DNA of 64,000 nt from Bacteroidetes bacterium GWE2_42_24 (GTDB taxonomy: Bacteria > Bacteroidota > Bacteroidia > Bacteroidales > TTA-H9). Below are positions 17,989 to 26,753 of the stretch, piece by piece. The position numbers and the translations under genes were made by a program. Within the stretch, counting starts at the first letter, position 1. The number at the start of each line of letters is the position of its first letter. Under the pieces are notes generated by a model. The model was not told where the DNA came from. It did no database searches and saw nothing but the letters and a program-made list of their open reading frames with translations. Location of the stretch: the NCBI GenBank assembly GCA_001768515.1, contig MEOA01000045.1, forward strand, positions 62,001-126,000, in the 5' to 3' direction.

Positions 17989-18357
17989 AGGAGTATTGGT
18001 TATGTCAATGACGGGGTTTCATATTTGTCTTTGATATTTTTAACAGGACTCTGAATTGTATTTCTTCCGGTTGTGTGTTGGCATATATTGTGTTTTTAAT
18101 ACTTTTAAAAGTTAACATCATCGACTATAAGGTTAAGCTTTCTGGTTCTCGACCTTCCTCATACTACATGCTTCGCGTTCGTTCTGGTGTTTCCGGCCTC
18201 ATGAACTAACTGCGCGAATAGGATTATTGTGACTAATATACCGTAGTTATTCTGATGAATGTATACTGGTGGCGGGCAGCTTTATCTCTTGCTTTGGCGT
18301 TGTCCGTAACCAGAATATTTAGCATGTTCAACAACATTAGCTCTGGGATATTTTTCA
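17989..18357. other. Intergenic stretch without a recognisable gene
   Basis: About 370 bases lie between yaaA and the end of the deacetylase gene. A plus-strand open frame from 18255 runs into the antisense of the deacetylase end and has no family signature, so it is not called. The promoter of yaaA must lie in the left part, but no clear -7 box was seen. Confidence 0.4.
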
Positions 18358-20451
18358 TTACTTCATTTTTACCATCGTTGCTCTGCCTGTACTTCCTCCT
18401 CCGGTTACAGAGATATGATAGACCCCCTGATGTATCCCGGAAAGGCCGACCCTGTATGTTTCACATCCCTGTGGTACAACCTCCGACCAGATTAACCTGC
18501 CAGCCAGATCGTGCAATGTAATTACTATCGGCGTATTGTTATAATCAGATAGCCTGATCTGTATGTAGTCCCTGGCAGGATTTGGCCAAAACGCTAACTT
18601 GCCGGGTCTTACAGGATTTGCATTACCCGTATAAAGTGTTGACCCTCTCAGGTAGAGTAACTCCGAGCTATCGGTGTGTGGAAGGAGGGTGAAAGTGTAA
18701 AGCTGTTGGTTTTCGTCGGTCAATATGATTTTTTTTACCCGCTGTGAGTTTTCAATCATCAGGCATACCAGTGTATCGGCTGTAAGTGCTGCTGAGGTAG
18801 CTGTAATGGTGAGAATTGAATCAAGTGGACTGTAAGCCTGATTGAATTTGAAATTGTAACGTTGTCTCCAGAACCGTCCGTAATCCTCAAAGTTCAGAAT
18901 GCCACAAGCCGGTTGATCCAAATTATCGATCAGCATCTTTTCAGCATCTGTCTTCCATTTTCGCGTGGGATGAATCAGAATAATATTCGGGGCATAATTA
19001 TTCGCTTGGCACCTGACCACTTCTTTCCAGATGGCTACCTTCTCCGGATAATTGGTCTGACTGATAGGATCAGCACTGAATACATCGCTGAGCATCATCG
19101 GAACCTCCAGCACATTCCCCAGTGCTCCCGACCATGTATAGCCTTCACGCTCGAAGTAAGGAAAGGCTGTCAGAACATCACATGCCGGGAATGATGAATT
19201 GTATTGATGGCCTGTTGCCTCCAGCACCGTATTCATTGATTCGTTGGTGAGTAAATGACCCGATCGGAACGAGATAATCGGGATTCCAAGGTCGCTGGTG
19301 AGCAGGTTTTTTGAGACTTCTATCTCTCCATAAGTGGATCCGTTGAGGGTTCTTTCAAGCGAACCATCATAAAATGGTTTATACGTACTGGTGTCAAGCC
19401 CTGGCTGCCCCATGGGGAAGTGGTCGTCGTCGTCCAAGTCAGGGAAATGACCTACAGAGTGATTTCCGATGGTGTGCCCATCTGTCAGAATATCCAATAT
19501 TTTCAATACCGACTGACTATTGTACGATGCAGACATGTAATCGTCCTTGAAATAGCGGGTGATCATAAAATAATGACACCTGAAATTGTTCGATTTTTCA
19601 TAAGCCGACATGTGCCACATGGTATCATAAGAGGTGCGGGCATCAACATCATGGGTTGGAATCAGGGCGGTAGTATAACCTCTGGGGATGGTAAATTTCC
19701 ATGCCATGACGGGATTTATCATATTCCATACCGACCGGATGAAAAATGGGAATACATCGGCACTGGGTTCGAAGCCATTGCTATATATCCGCTGAGCCTC
19801 AAAGTCGCGGTTAAGTTGCCCGCGCTGAATCACATCGCGCCATTCCAACCCGAAAAGGTAAGTGATGCCGGTTCCTGTCAGTTTCTTGATGACGGCGGTT
19901 TCACCGCTGTCAAATTCTGCAATCGAACTTCCTTCTGTGAGCGTATAACCGTATGATTTTATAACTGTTGTATAGGTTGACCTTCCAAGGCTGATGGTCT
20001 TTTCCTGTGGCTCATCAAAGTACACAAGTTCAGGGAGGGGAGCATCAATCCATGTCATCAGGTGCCGGTCTTTTGTCTGGCTGTATGTCCCATAGCCAAA
20101 TAGCCCGCTGAAATCCGCCTTTTTGCATGCCGGGGATACAAGCACACCTCCGTTGGTTACCCAGTCGGTTAGGGAAGCCAGTTCGTCGGCTGAAAACGAT
20201 TGGTCTATCACAGGTGAGGAAAACAGTATTAAAGACCCTGCAAGTGCTTCGTTGAACTGATCTGTCTCGATGAATGGGATTCCGGCAATCTCGAGCATAT
20301 GTCTGGCTGAATAGAGATGACTGTCGTCTGACTCCTGGTTGCGGCTCATCATGTCAAACAACACCGCATGTCTTACTGATTGTGCAGTTGCTTTCTTTTC
20401 TGCCACCAAAAACAAGAAGGTCGCGAGAGTAAAGATGATTACATTTTTCAC
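18358..20451 (-). CDS. Secreted polysaccharide deacetylase-like protein with T9SS sorting domain
   Basis: This 697-residue exported protein has a signal peptide (cleavage near Ala23), an N-terminal flavodoxin-like or amidotransferase-like region (about 27-110, with TDWVTNGGVLVSPA), a NodB-like deacetylase region and a C-terminal type IX sorting domain (about 612-697; FWPNPARDYIQIRL ... GVYHISV). Deacetylase motif 1 is THDVD (Asp268, Asp270), motif 2 HSVGH with zinc ligands His331 and His335, and motif 3 SFRSGH near residue 398. It should remove acetyl or similar groups from a surface or environmental polysaccharide after export through T9SS. It stands alone, with about 350 empty bases before its start. 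Confidence 0.85.
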   Translation of the reverse strand: MKNVIIFTLATFLFLVAEKKATAQSVRHAVLFDMMSRNQESDDSHLYSARHMLEIAGIPFIETDQFNEALAGSLILFSSPVIDQSFSADELASLTDWVTNGGVLVSPACKKADFSGLFGYGTYSQTKDRHLMTWIDAPLPELVYFDEPQEKTISLGRSTYTTVIKSYGYTLTEGSSIAEFDSGETAVIKKLTGTGITYLFGLEWRDVIQRGQLNRDFEAQRIYSNGFEPSADVFPFFIRSVWNMINPVMAWKFTIPRGYTTALIPTHDVDARTSYDTMWHMSAYEKSNNFRCHYFMITRYFKDDYMSASYNSQSVLKILDILTDGHTIGNHSVGHFPDLDDDDHFPMGQPGLDTSTYKPFYDGSLERTLNGSTYGEIEVSKNLLTSDLGIPIISFRSGHLLTNESMNTVLEATGHQYNSSFPACDVLTAFPYFEREGYTWSGALGNVLEVPMMLSDVFSADPISQTNYPEKVAIWKEVVRCQANNYAPNIILIHPTRKWKTDAEKMLIDNLDQPACGILNFEDYGRFWRQRYNFKFNQAYSPLDSILTITATSAALTADTLVCLMIENSQRVKKIILTDENQQLYTFTLLPHTDSSELLYLRGSTLYTGNANPVRPGKLAFWPNPARDYIQIRLSDYNNTPIVITLHDLAGRLIWSEVVPQGCETYRVGLSGIHQGVYHISVTGGGSTGRATMVKMK

Positions 20452-20800
20452 TTATATGAGTATTGAAGGATAGTCAAAACAGTCAGAGAACCATTTCTGT
20501 TCTGGCGTAGCCTGAGAGGATAAAGTTACGCATAATACTTCAAAAAGTTCATTGCATAAATATAAATGTACACTGGCGCAATTTCAACAGACTTTGGTTT
20601 TACCCATTGGTCATGATTTTCCTGCTCATTTAATGCCGGTACTCGGCAGATAAACCTGATAGAACACAGATTTGTTTAGAAATTGGAGCACAAGGATATA
20701 GGTGCAGATATTGAGCTAAATCCCCGATTCGATTTTCTCAACAGCCAACCGCCACCCGATAAGAGAACTATTTCAGTGCAGTTAAGCATTTTGCAGGGTT
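20452..20800. other. Intergenic stretch without a recognisable gene
   Basis: About 350 bases between the deacetylase start and the end of hutU. No gene, strong hairpin or exact minus-strand -7 box was seen. Confidence 0.4.
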
Positions 20801-22819
20801 TTACAACCCTGTTATCAGGGCGTCGTCAATCAGTCTGTCGTCAGCTAAATTAGGGATTGTCACCATCAACAATGGTTCAGCCTGCATAGCCCTTTTTATC
20901 GCAAAGACAGCTTCCTCGTTGCGTGCCCATGAACGGCGGGCAATGCCATTATTCACATCCCAGAAGAGCATGTTTTTTAATCTGCGGTCTGCATCGGCTG
21001 AACCATCGAGCACCATGCCGAAGCCTCCATTGATTACCTCACCCCAGCCAACACCACCTCCGTTGTGGATGGAAACCCATGTGGCTCCTCTGAAAGAGTC
21101 CCCAATCACATTCTGAATGGCCATATCGGCGGTAAAGCTTGAACCGTCATAGATGTTGGATGTTTCACGGAACGGGCTGTCAGTACCTGAAACATCGTGA
21201 TGATCGCGCCCGAGTACAACTGGCCCTTTTAGTTTTCCATCTGCAATGGCCTTGTTGAAGGCTTCGGCAATCCGGGTCCTGCCTTCGGCATCGGCATACA
21301 GAATGCGGGCCTGCGACCCGACTACCAGCCTGTTTTCTTCGGCCTGTCTGATCCAGCGCAGGTTGTCCTCTATCTGCCCTTTTATCCTTGCAGGTGCGTT
21401 TGGCAGCATCTCCTCAAGGATGTCTCCGGCGAGGGTATCAGTCAGTTTCAGGTCTTCGGGTTTGCCTGATGCACATACCCAGCGGAATGGTCCAAATCCG
21501 TAATCGAAACACATTGGTCCCATGATGTCCTGCACATACGACGGATAGCGGAATTTCCCGTCTGCCCTGAACACGTCGGCTCCGGCACGTCCGGCTTCCA
21601 GCAGGAAGGCATTCCCGTAATCGAAGAAATACATCCCTTTGGCTGTAAGTGTGTTGATGGCGGCCACATGCCTCTTTAGCGTCTCCTGAACCTTTATTCT
21701 GAACAGGGCAGGCTCTTCGGCCATCATCCTGTTTGATTCCTCATAGGTAAGTCCTGCCGGATAGTAACCACCTGCCCAGGGATTGTGTAATGAAGTTTGG
21801 TCGGAGCCCATATCAACCACGATATCTTCTTTGGCCAGCCTTTCCCATAAGTCAACAATGTTGCCTAAGTAGGCCAGCGAAACAGTTTCTTTGGCCTTCA
21901 CCGCTGACCTGATGCGGGCAAGGAGTTCATCCAGGTCCTCATGCAATTCGTTAACCCAGCCCTGTTCAAAACGCTTTCGTGCTGCCTTGGGATTCACTTC
22001 AGCTACTACACCCACAACACCGGCGATCACGGCAGCCTTGGGCTGAGCACCCGACATACCCCCGAGACCGGAGGTGACGAAGAGCTTACCGGCCAGACTT
22101 TCTCCCGGCTTCGAATGCATACGTCCTGCATTCAAAACAGTGATGGTTGTGCCGTGTACTATTCCCTGCGGACCGATATACATAAACGATCCGGCAGTCA
22201 TCTGGCCATACTGGGATACGCCAAGCGCATTGAACCGCTCCCAGTCATCGGGTTTCGAATAATTTGGAATTACCATTCCGTTGGTCACTACAACACGCGG
22301 TGCATCGGGGTGGGAAGGGAAGAGCCCCATGGGATGGCCTGAATAGAGTACCAGCGTCTGTTGATTGGTCATCTCTGCCAGATATTTCATGGTAAGCAGG
22401 TACTGTGCCCAGTTTTGAAAGACGGCTCCGTTGCCACCATAGGTAATCAGTTCATGCGGGTGTTGCGCTACGGCATCATCGAGGTTGTTATTGAGCATTA
22501 GCATGATGGCAGCGGCCTGTTTCGATTTGCAAGGGTAATCGCTTACCGGGTGGGCGTAGATTTTGTAGGTTGGCCTAAAACGGTACATGTAGATACGGCC
22601 ATAGTCTTGCAACTCTCTGGCAAATTCAGGTGCCAGCACGGCATGATGCTTTGGATCGAAGTAGCGCAGTGCATTACGCAACGCAAGTTTCTTCTCTTCT
22701 GCTGTAAGAATCTCTTTTCGTTTCGGGGCGTGATTGACTGTTGGGTCGTAGCTACGAACAGCAGGCAGGATATCAGGAATGCCCTGAAGTATAGCGTGCT
22801 GAAATTCTTTTACTTCCAT
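20801..22819 (-). CDS. hutU: Urocanate hydratase (long form)
   Basis: This 672-residue NAD-dependent enzyme converts urocanate to imidazolone propionate in histidine degradation. Landmarks are YGGNGAVFQNWAQY, YSGHPMGLFPS, the substrate-site region VTSGLGGMSGAQPKA, DMGSDQTSLHNP, FDYGFGPFRWVCASG and DVSGTDSPFRETS. It is over 100 residues longer than the roughly 555-residue enzyme of Pseudomonas and Bacillus, matching the long type found in Bacteroidota and eukaryotes. No histidine ammonia-lyase, imidazolonepropionase or formiminotransferase gene is nearby. It follows the sigma factor gene by 54 bases on the same strand and could be read through from that operon. Confidence 0.95.
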   Translation of the reverse strand: MEVKEFQHAILQGIPDILPAVRSYDPTVNHAPKRKEILTAEEKKLALRNALRYFDPKHHAVLAPEFARELQDYGRIYMYRFRPTYKIYAHPVSDYPCKSKQAAAIMLMLNNNLDDAVAQHPHELITYGGNGAVFQNWAQYLLTMKYLAEMTNQQTLVLYSGHPMGLFPSHPDAPRVVVTNGMVIPNYSKPDDWERFNALGVSQYGQMTAGSFMYIGPQGIVHGTTITVLNAGRMHSKPGESLAGKLFVTSGLGGMSGAQPKAAVIAGVVGVVAEVNPKAARKRFEQGWVNELHEDLDELLARIRSAVKAKETVSLAYLGNIVDLWERLAKEDIVVDMGSDQTSLHNPWAGGYYPAGLTYEESNRMMAEEPALFRIKVQETLKRHVAAINTLTAKGMYFFDYGNAFLLEAGRAGADVFRADGKFRYPSYVQDIMGPMCFDYGFGPFRWVCASGKPEDLKLTDTLAGDILEEMLPNAPARIKGQIEDNLRWIRQAEENRLVVGSQARILYADAEGRTRIAEAFNKAIADGKLKGPVVLGRDHHDVSGTDSPFRETSNIYDGSSFTADMAIQNVIGDSFRGATWVSIHNGGGVGWGEVINGGFGMVLDGSADADRRLKNMLFWDVNNGIARRSWARNEEAVFAIKRAMQAEPLLMVTIPNLADDRLIDDALITGL

Positions 22820-22873
22820 GTGGCTTTGAATATTGGTGATTAATTAATAACAGCGGAGGCTGACAGGTGGAGG

Positions 22874-23488
22874 TCAGATGCTGTCGGAAGCGTTCTTCAC
22901 GATCTGATATAGAAATTCCCGGGCCCGGAACAACTGCGCTTTAACGGTGCCTAATGGCAGGTTGAGTTCGTCGGCAATCTCTTCGTACGATAATTCTTTA
23001 AAATATCGCATCTCGATCAGTGTCCGGTAATGGGGTTTGAGCCGTTCTACGATTCCGCGCATCAACTGGATCTTCTGTTTTATGATATAAGATTCCTCGG
23101 GATCGGGTGTTTCGGCGGCTACGGTGTGATGTATCGAGTAATCATCTTCTCCTCCACGCCCGACAGGTTGATCAAGCGATATCAGGTTCATCTTTTTCCG
23201 GCGGATGAAATCGATGCAATTGTTACTGGCAATCTTGAATAACCAGGTGCTGAAGGCATAGCTGGGTGCGTATTGGTGTAGATTTCTGAAGGCCTTTCCA
23301 AAAGCTTCGATCGTAAGATCTTCGGCATCTGTTGGGTCGTTTGTCATCTTGAGCAACAGGAAATAGAGTGAATCCCGGTAGTTCTTCATGAGTTCGGCAT
23401 AGGCCCGCTGATCACCATGGTTAAGGGCTGCCAGAACCAGTTGGTAATCGCGTGCGGCTTTATCGGTCAGATTTGGGTTTACTTCCAT
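22874..23488 (-). CDS. ECF-type RNA polymerase sigma factor
   Basis: This 204-residue sigma-70 family factor has region 2 (about 25-95, with DAEDLTIEAFGKAFRNL and the FSTWLFKIASNNCIDFIRR helix) and region 4 (about 140-195, with YEEIADELNLPLGTVKAQLFRARE). Regions 1 and 3 are absent, as in extracytoplasmic-function sigma factors. Its start lies inside the end of the glycosyltransferase gene (10-base overlap), so the two are cotranscribed and probably translationally coupled. No anti-sigma factor gene follows; hutU does. The glycosyltransferase-sigma pairing is conserved in Bacteroidota to my knowledge, but its regulon is unknown. Confidence 0.93.
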   Translation of the reverse strand: MEVNPNLTDKAARDYQLVLAALNHGDQRAYAELMKNYRDSLYFLLLKMTNDPTDAEDLTIEAFGKAFRNLHQYAPSYAFSTWLFKIASNNCIDFIRRKKMNLISLDQPVGRGGEDDYSIHHTVAAETPDPEESYIIKQKIQLMRGIVERLKPHYRTLIEMRYFKELSYEEIADELNLPLGTVKAQLFRAREFLYQIVKNASDSI

Positions 23489-24594
23489 TTTCCCTGCTTG
23501 AACATCGGATTTGTGAACATGATGAAGGGATTTACTATCATGGTAAAAACCTCCAGAAATGGCGAAAATAGCAAGAAATTACGTTCGTTGAGGCGTTTCA
23601 TCCATTTTTTCGTCAGGAAAAGCTGGCTGGCAAAGCGTAAGAATGCTGCTCCAGCGACAAAAGGCCATTGATAAAGCGTTATTAACAAGGTTATTAGTAA
23701 TCCATAGAACAGAAATTGAGTGGCACTATAACTCGCCAGAACAATTTTATGCCTTGTTTTATAATATTCGCCTGTCGACAGATGACGACGTTTTTGTTTT
23801 ACCCAATCCATAAACGACGACTTTGGGGCGCTCACTGTGCGGTTGTTGATTCCCGTGACGACACGCGTATTCTTTGCAGTAGCTGTCTGGTTGATGAACA
23901 GGTCATCGTCGCCTGATATCACCCTGTAGTGCGAGATGAATCCGTTGGCTTTGTAAAACAGACTCTTCTTGTACGACAGGTTTCGTCCGACGCCCATGTA
24001 AGGCAAACCAGCCATCGCTAACGACAGGTATTGCATCCCTGTATGAAGTGTATCAAACCTGATGAGCTTGTTCAGGAAGCCCGGAAGGGTTTGATATGCT
24101 CCATATCCAAGTACAATTTCGGTTTTCTGGTCATATCCGTCGATCATTTGCCTGATCCATAAGTCGGTGGCTGGCTTACAGTCTGCATCAGCCAGCAGCA
24201 AAATTTCATGGGTGGATGATTTTATGCCGATGCTCAACGGGAATTTCTTGCCAACGAAAAAGTTAGGCCGTTCGATCAGATTGACCACTTTCAGGTTTGC
24301 ATGTTGTTCGGCCATGAGTTTGAGCAGGTAATAGCTGTCGTCGTCGGAGGCATCGTTCACCACTACCACTTCAAAGTTTGGATAATCCTGAGAGAGGTAG
24401 AATGGCAGGTTGGCTTTCAGGTTTTCACCCTCATTCTTGGCGCAGATCACCACCGATACCGGAGGTGAGGACGATGTAGCCCTTGGCTTGCTAAATACAG
24501 GCCGACTGAATATCAACCAGTAAAACAGCAACTGTAGAAATACTGTTGCCTGAAATGCGATTAAGAGAACAAATAAAACTGATTCAAAGGTCAT
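23479..24594 (-). CDS. Membrane-bound family 2 glycosyltransferase
   Basis: The protein has one N-terminal membrane helix, a GT-A domain, and about three C-terminal membrane helices. GT2 motifs are VSVVICAKNEGENL, VVVNDASDDDS, LLLADADCKP (DxD metal site), SGDDDLFI and a KQKRRHLSTG motif similar to QxxRW of processive enzymes. A start 57 bases further upstream is also open, but the ATG at 24594 begins immediately before the first membrane helix, and an exact -7 box (24613-24620) lies between the two candidates, so the downstream start is preferred (371 residues). The acceptor is unknown. It overlaps the sigma factor gene by 10 bases. Confidence 0.9.
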   Translation of the reverse strand: MTFESVLFVLLIAFQATVFLQLLFYWLIFSRPVFSKPRATSSSPPVSVVICAKNEGENLKANLPFYLSQDYPNFEVVVVNDASDDDSYYLLKLMAEQHANLKVVNLIERPNFFVGKKFPLSIGIKSSTHEILLLADADCKPATDLWIRQMIDGYDQKTEIVLGYGAYQTLPGFLNKLIRFDTLHTGMQYLSLAMAGLPYMGVGRNLSYKKSLFYKANGFISHYRVISGDDDLFINQTATAKNTRVVTGINNRTVSAPKSSFMDWVKQKRRHLSTGEYYKTRHKIVLASYSATQFLFYGLLITLLITLYQWPFVAGAAFLRFASQLFLTKKWMKRLNERNFLLFSPFLEVFTMIVNPFIMFTNPMFKQGKWK

Positions 24595-24612
24595 ACCTGC
24601 CAATATTGGGCG

Positions 24613-24620
24613 CAAAGATA
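24613..24620 (-). promoter_or_regulatory. Bacteroidota -7 box for the glycosyltransferase-sigma operon
   Basis: On the minus strand this reads TATCTTTG. It lies 18 bases before the preferred ATG at 24594 and inside the longer open frame, which supports the shorter start. The resulting leader would be short, about 10 bases. Confidence 0.5.
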
Positions 24621-24730
24621 GGTCAAACCTCTGTGTTCTGGAAACGATCAACAGGGAAGTTATTCACAGGTTATCAACCATCACGATGCATAGCTGTAAA
24701 TCAGCTGTTAGTATTTGAACCGGAGAAACA

Positions 24731-24762
24731 AAAAGCCCAACCAGTTGAGAGGTCGGGCTTTT
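24731..24762 (-). terminator. Intrinsic terminator after tRNA-Arg
   Basis: On the minus strand AAAAGCCCGACC pairs with GGTTGGGCTTTT (one G-U pair) around an eight-base loop, ending in a T-run. It begins just after the 3' end of the tRNA. Confidence 0.8.
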
Positions 24763-24764
24763 CG

Positions 24765-24838
24765 TGATCCGGGCGCGATTCGAACGCGCGACCCGCAGCT
24801 TAGAAGGCTGCTGCTCTATCCAACTGAGCTACCGGACC
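24765..24838 (-). tRNA. tRNA-Arg (anticodon TCT)
   Basis: The minus strand folds into a full cloverleaf: acceptor GGTCCGG with CCGGATC and discriminator A, D arm GCTC/GAGC, anticodon stem GCAGC/GCTGC with loop CTTCTAA (anticodon TCT, reading AGA and AGG), and a T arm with GTTCGAATC. The terminal CCA is not encoded. An intrinsic terminator follows directly. Confidence 0.97.
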
Positions 24839-25305
24839 AGTTTAGCGGTGCAAAAGTACGACTTTTTTCTTTTTTGACGAAATATCCAGCCCCTCGGACT
24901 TGCCCAACTGTCAAATATTTCTAAAGTTTTTCATTGACTTTTCCAGAATAGCAATCGGGAGGCATTGCCTTTGACAGTGACTGCCGATTGCTATCGTGAG
25001 TCTTTGACTTTGATTATCAGTAATTTTTAAGTAGGTAATTATTTAGTTAGTTCACTTGAATTTATCGTCGGATTGAAAATTACTGAACCGGGGTATTTTG
25101 GGGTTTATGTCTCCTTTGGTTAGTAATTGAGGATGTTTTGAGAGCTTTTTGAAGATTCATCTCACTTGGGGCGTTAAAGTAAGTTGCTGTAATTGTATCG
25201 TCCCCGGCTCTCAAATTCCAATCAATATCAGAGAATATTGGGAAAGCCGGATGTTATGCTCCCCAACTTCTGCAAGGCTGGTAATACGTGTCATTTTTTG
25301 GGATG

Positions 25306-25371
25306 AACCGTAGATCAACCGTAGATCAACCGTAGATCAACCGTAGATTAAGCGTAGATTAAGCGTACGGT
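25306..25371. repeat. 11-base tandem repeat
   Basis: The unit AACCGTAGATC occurs three times exactly, then as AACCGTAGATT, AAGCGTAGATT and a final degenerate AAGCGTACGGT. It is intergenic and in no believable reading frame. Confidence 0.85.
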
Positions 25372-25601
25372 TAAGGTCTGTTCACGATTGATTTTCGTCT
25401 GGTCTTAGTTGTATATTCTTTTAATAGCATACTGATTTAATACAAAAACTGTACCGTGGCAGGTTACCCTGATTTTTGAGTATGACTTTGACCTTGACTC
25501 CCAATTGCTATCTGGAGGCTTTGTCCATCGCCGGGATTGTCGTTGACAAAAATGATGAAATTGATTCAGTGCCGCGATCCGCAACACTGATGGGCTGTTG
25601 T

Positions 25602-25625
25602 AGAGACGCACGGCCGTGCGTCTCT
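25602..25625. repeat. Perfect 24-base palindrome (REP-like)
   Basis: The left arm AGAGACGCACGG is followed directly by its reverse complement. It is flanked by TGT on the left, resembling dispersed GTAGAGACGC-type palindromes seen in many bacterial genomes. Confidence 0.75.
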
Positions 25626-25674
25626 GATCTGCCCTTTGGTACGGCTATCGTTCCGATGGTTATCCAAAGTCAGA

Positions 25675-25702
25675 GTAGAGTCAAGACATGCCTTGTCTCT
25701 AC
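25675..25702. repeat. Imperfect 28-base palindrome (REP-like)
   Basis: GTAGAG at the left pairs with CTCTAC at the right, and the inner parts (CAAGACATG and CCTTGTCT) pair with a few mismatches. It resembles the neighbouring palindrome in its GTAGAG ends and lies 49 bases from it. Confidence 0.65.
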
Positions 25703-25909
25703 AACTTGCAGGTTATTTAAGGTTCTGTTCAATCCATGGCTTAGTGTATGAGGGTTTCAGAGGTATGCGAAGGTTTAAGGCTCGCAAATAAAGCCGGGAT
25801 AATGCCGATAGCTATCGGAAGATTGGAAATTGCTTTGTAAACTTATACAGCACAATATCTTCAACCTTATGGCGTAAATATGAAGGACTAACAACCATAT
25901 ATTATAACA

Positions 25910-26419
25910 ATGAGTAAAATAGGATTTCTAAAAGATCAGATTATTGAATCCCGGAATTTTGTAAACCGATTAATTTCTGAAATTCCGGAAGACTTATGGT
26001 ATACAATACCTGATAATACTGATGCTAATTTTGCATGGCAAATTGGACATTTGATGATGAGTCAGAATTTTCACGCAATAACTTCTATAACTGGGCGAAA
26101 TAAGAAAGTCTATGAATTGATTCCTGTTGCAGAATTTGTTGAGATATTTAATGGGATGGGATCTTTGCATAGATCGGTTGAAAAGGATTTGATTCCAACT
26201 TCAATGTTAAAAGAGCAATTTGATACCATTCATACGATATGTCTTGATAATCTTAGTAAGCTATCAGATGATATATTGAGCGAAGAAATACCTTTTAAGC
26301 ATCCAATTGCAGTGACCAGATATGAAGCTCTTTCATGGAGTTTTAAACATGAAATGTGGCATAGTGCTGAGATGGAAGCAATTAAAAAAAATCTAAATCA
26401 TCCTGTAAAATGGATTTAA
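25910..26419 (+). CDS. DinB-like putative metal-dependent protein
   Basis: This 169-residue protein looks like a DinB/YfiT-superfamily four-helix bundle. The bundle usually carries three metal-binding histidines; here candidates are in WQIGHLMMSQNFH and in the late helix SFKHEMWHSAEME. Family members include thiol-dependent transferases and many proteins of unknown activity. It is AT-rich compared with the housekeeping genes and stands alone between long spacers. A second, dissimilar DinB-like gene lies at 33495. Substrate and role are unknown. Confidence 0.75.
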   Translation: MSKIGFLKDQIIESRNFVNRLISEIPEDLWYTIPDNTDANFAWQIGHLMMSQNFHAITSITGRNKKVYELIPVAEFVEIFNGMGSLHRSVEKDLIPTSMLKEQFDTIHTICLDNLSKLSDDILSEEIPFKHPIAVTRYEALSWSFKHEMWHSAEMEAIKKNLNHPVKWI

Positions 26420-26753
26420 AATTTAAATGACAAAATGCACGACAGTACAACAAATAGTATTTAAACGCGCTGCCATGCCCATCGCCCTCTGTAATGATAC
26501 GCTTTCCGATAGCGGCGATCTATATCGGTGTTGAACGGAACCTACTGCAGTTATGGAATGTTAATGTTAGGTTGTACTTTTGCCTGGTTGTACTGTGTGT
26601 TGTTAGAATTTGTTTTTGCAATTGAGATTCGTCATTTTCGTTGGTTATAGGGGCGGTACGGTTCGACAGGCGATTTCTCAGCAATAGACTCCTGATCAGA
26701 GTACAAATGTTAGACTACTTTATAAGATTACACTAAACCAAATAGTTAACTAT
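26420..26753. other. Intergenic stretch without a recognisable gene
   Basis: About 330 bases between the DinB-like and DUF4349 genes. A few short palindromic bits such as CCGATAGCGGCG occur, but there is no gene, tRNA or clear terminator. Confidence 0.4.

Larger units (their letters stand above)
24839..25909. other. Non-coding repeat-rich stretch next to tRNA-Arg
   Basis: About 1.07 kb without a convincing gene. It holds an inverted pair around 24950-24995 (AGCAATCGG and CCGATTGCT), an 11-base tandem repeat (25306-25371), two long palindromes (25602-25625 and 25675-25702) and the perfect palindrome CCGATAGCTATCGG near 25806. An open frame at 25476-25751 overlaps these palindromes and is not believed. 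The stretch marks the start of the AT-rich accessory block. Confidence 0.6.

Noticed and set aside
18255..18521. Plus-strand frame of 88 codons overlapping the deacetylase end
   Set aside because: Half of it is antisense to the sorting domain and the rest lacks any signature.
25476..25751. Open frame of 91 codons
   Set aside because: It runs through two palindromic repeats and has no family-like text or promoter.
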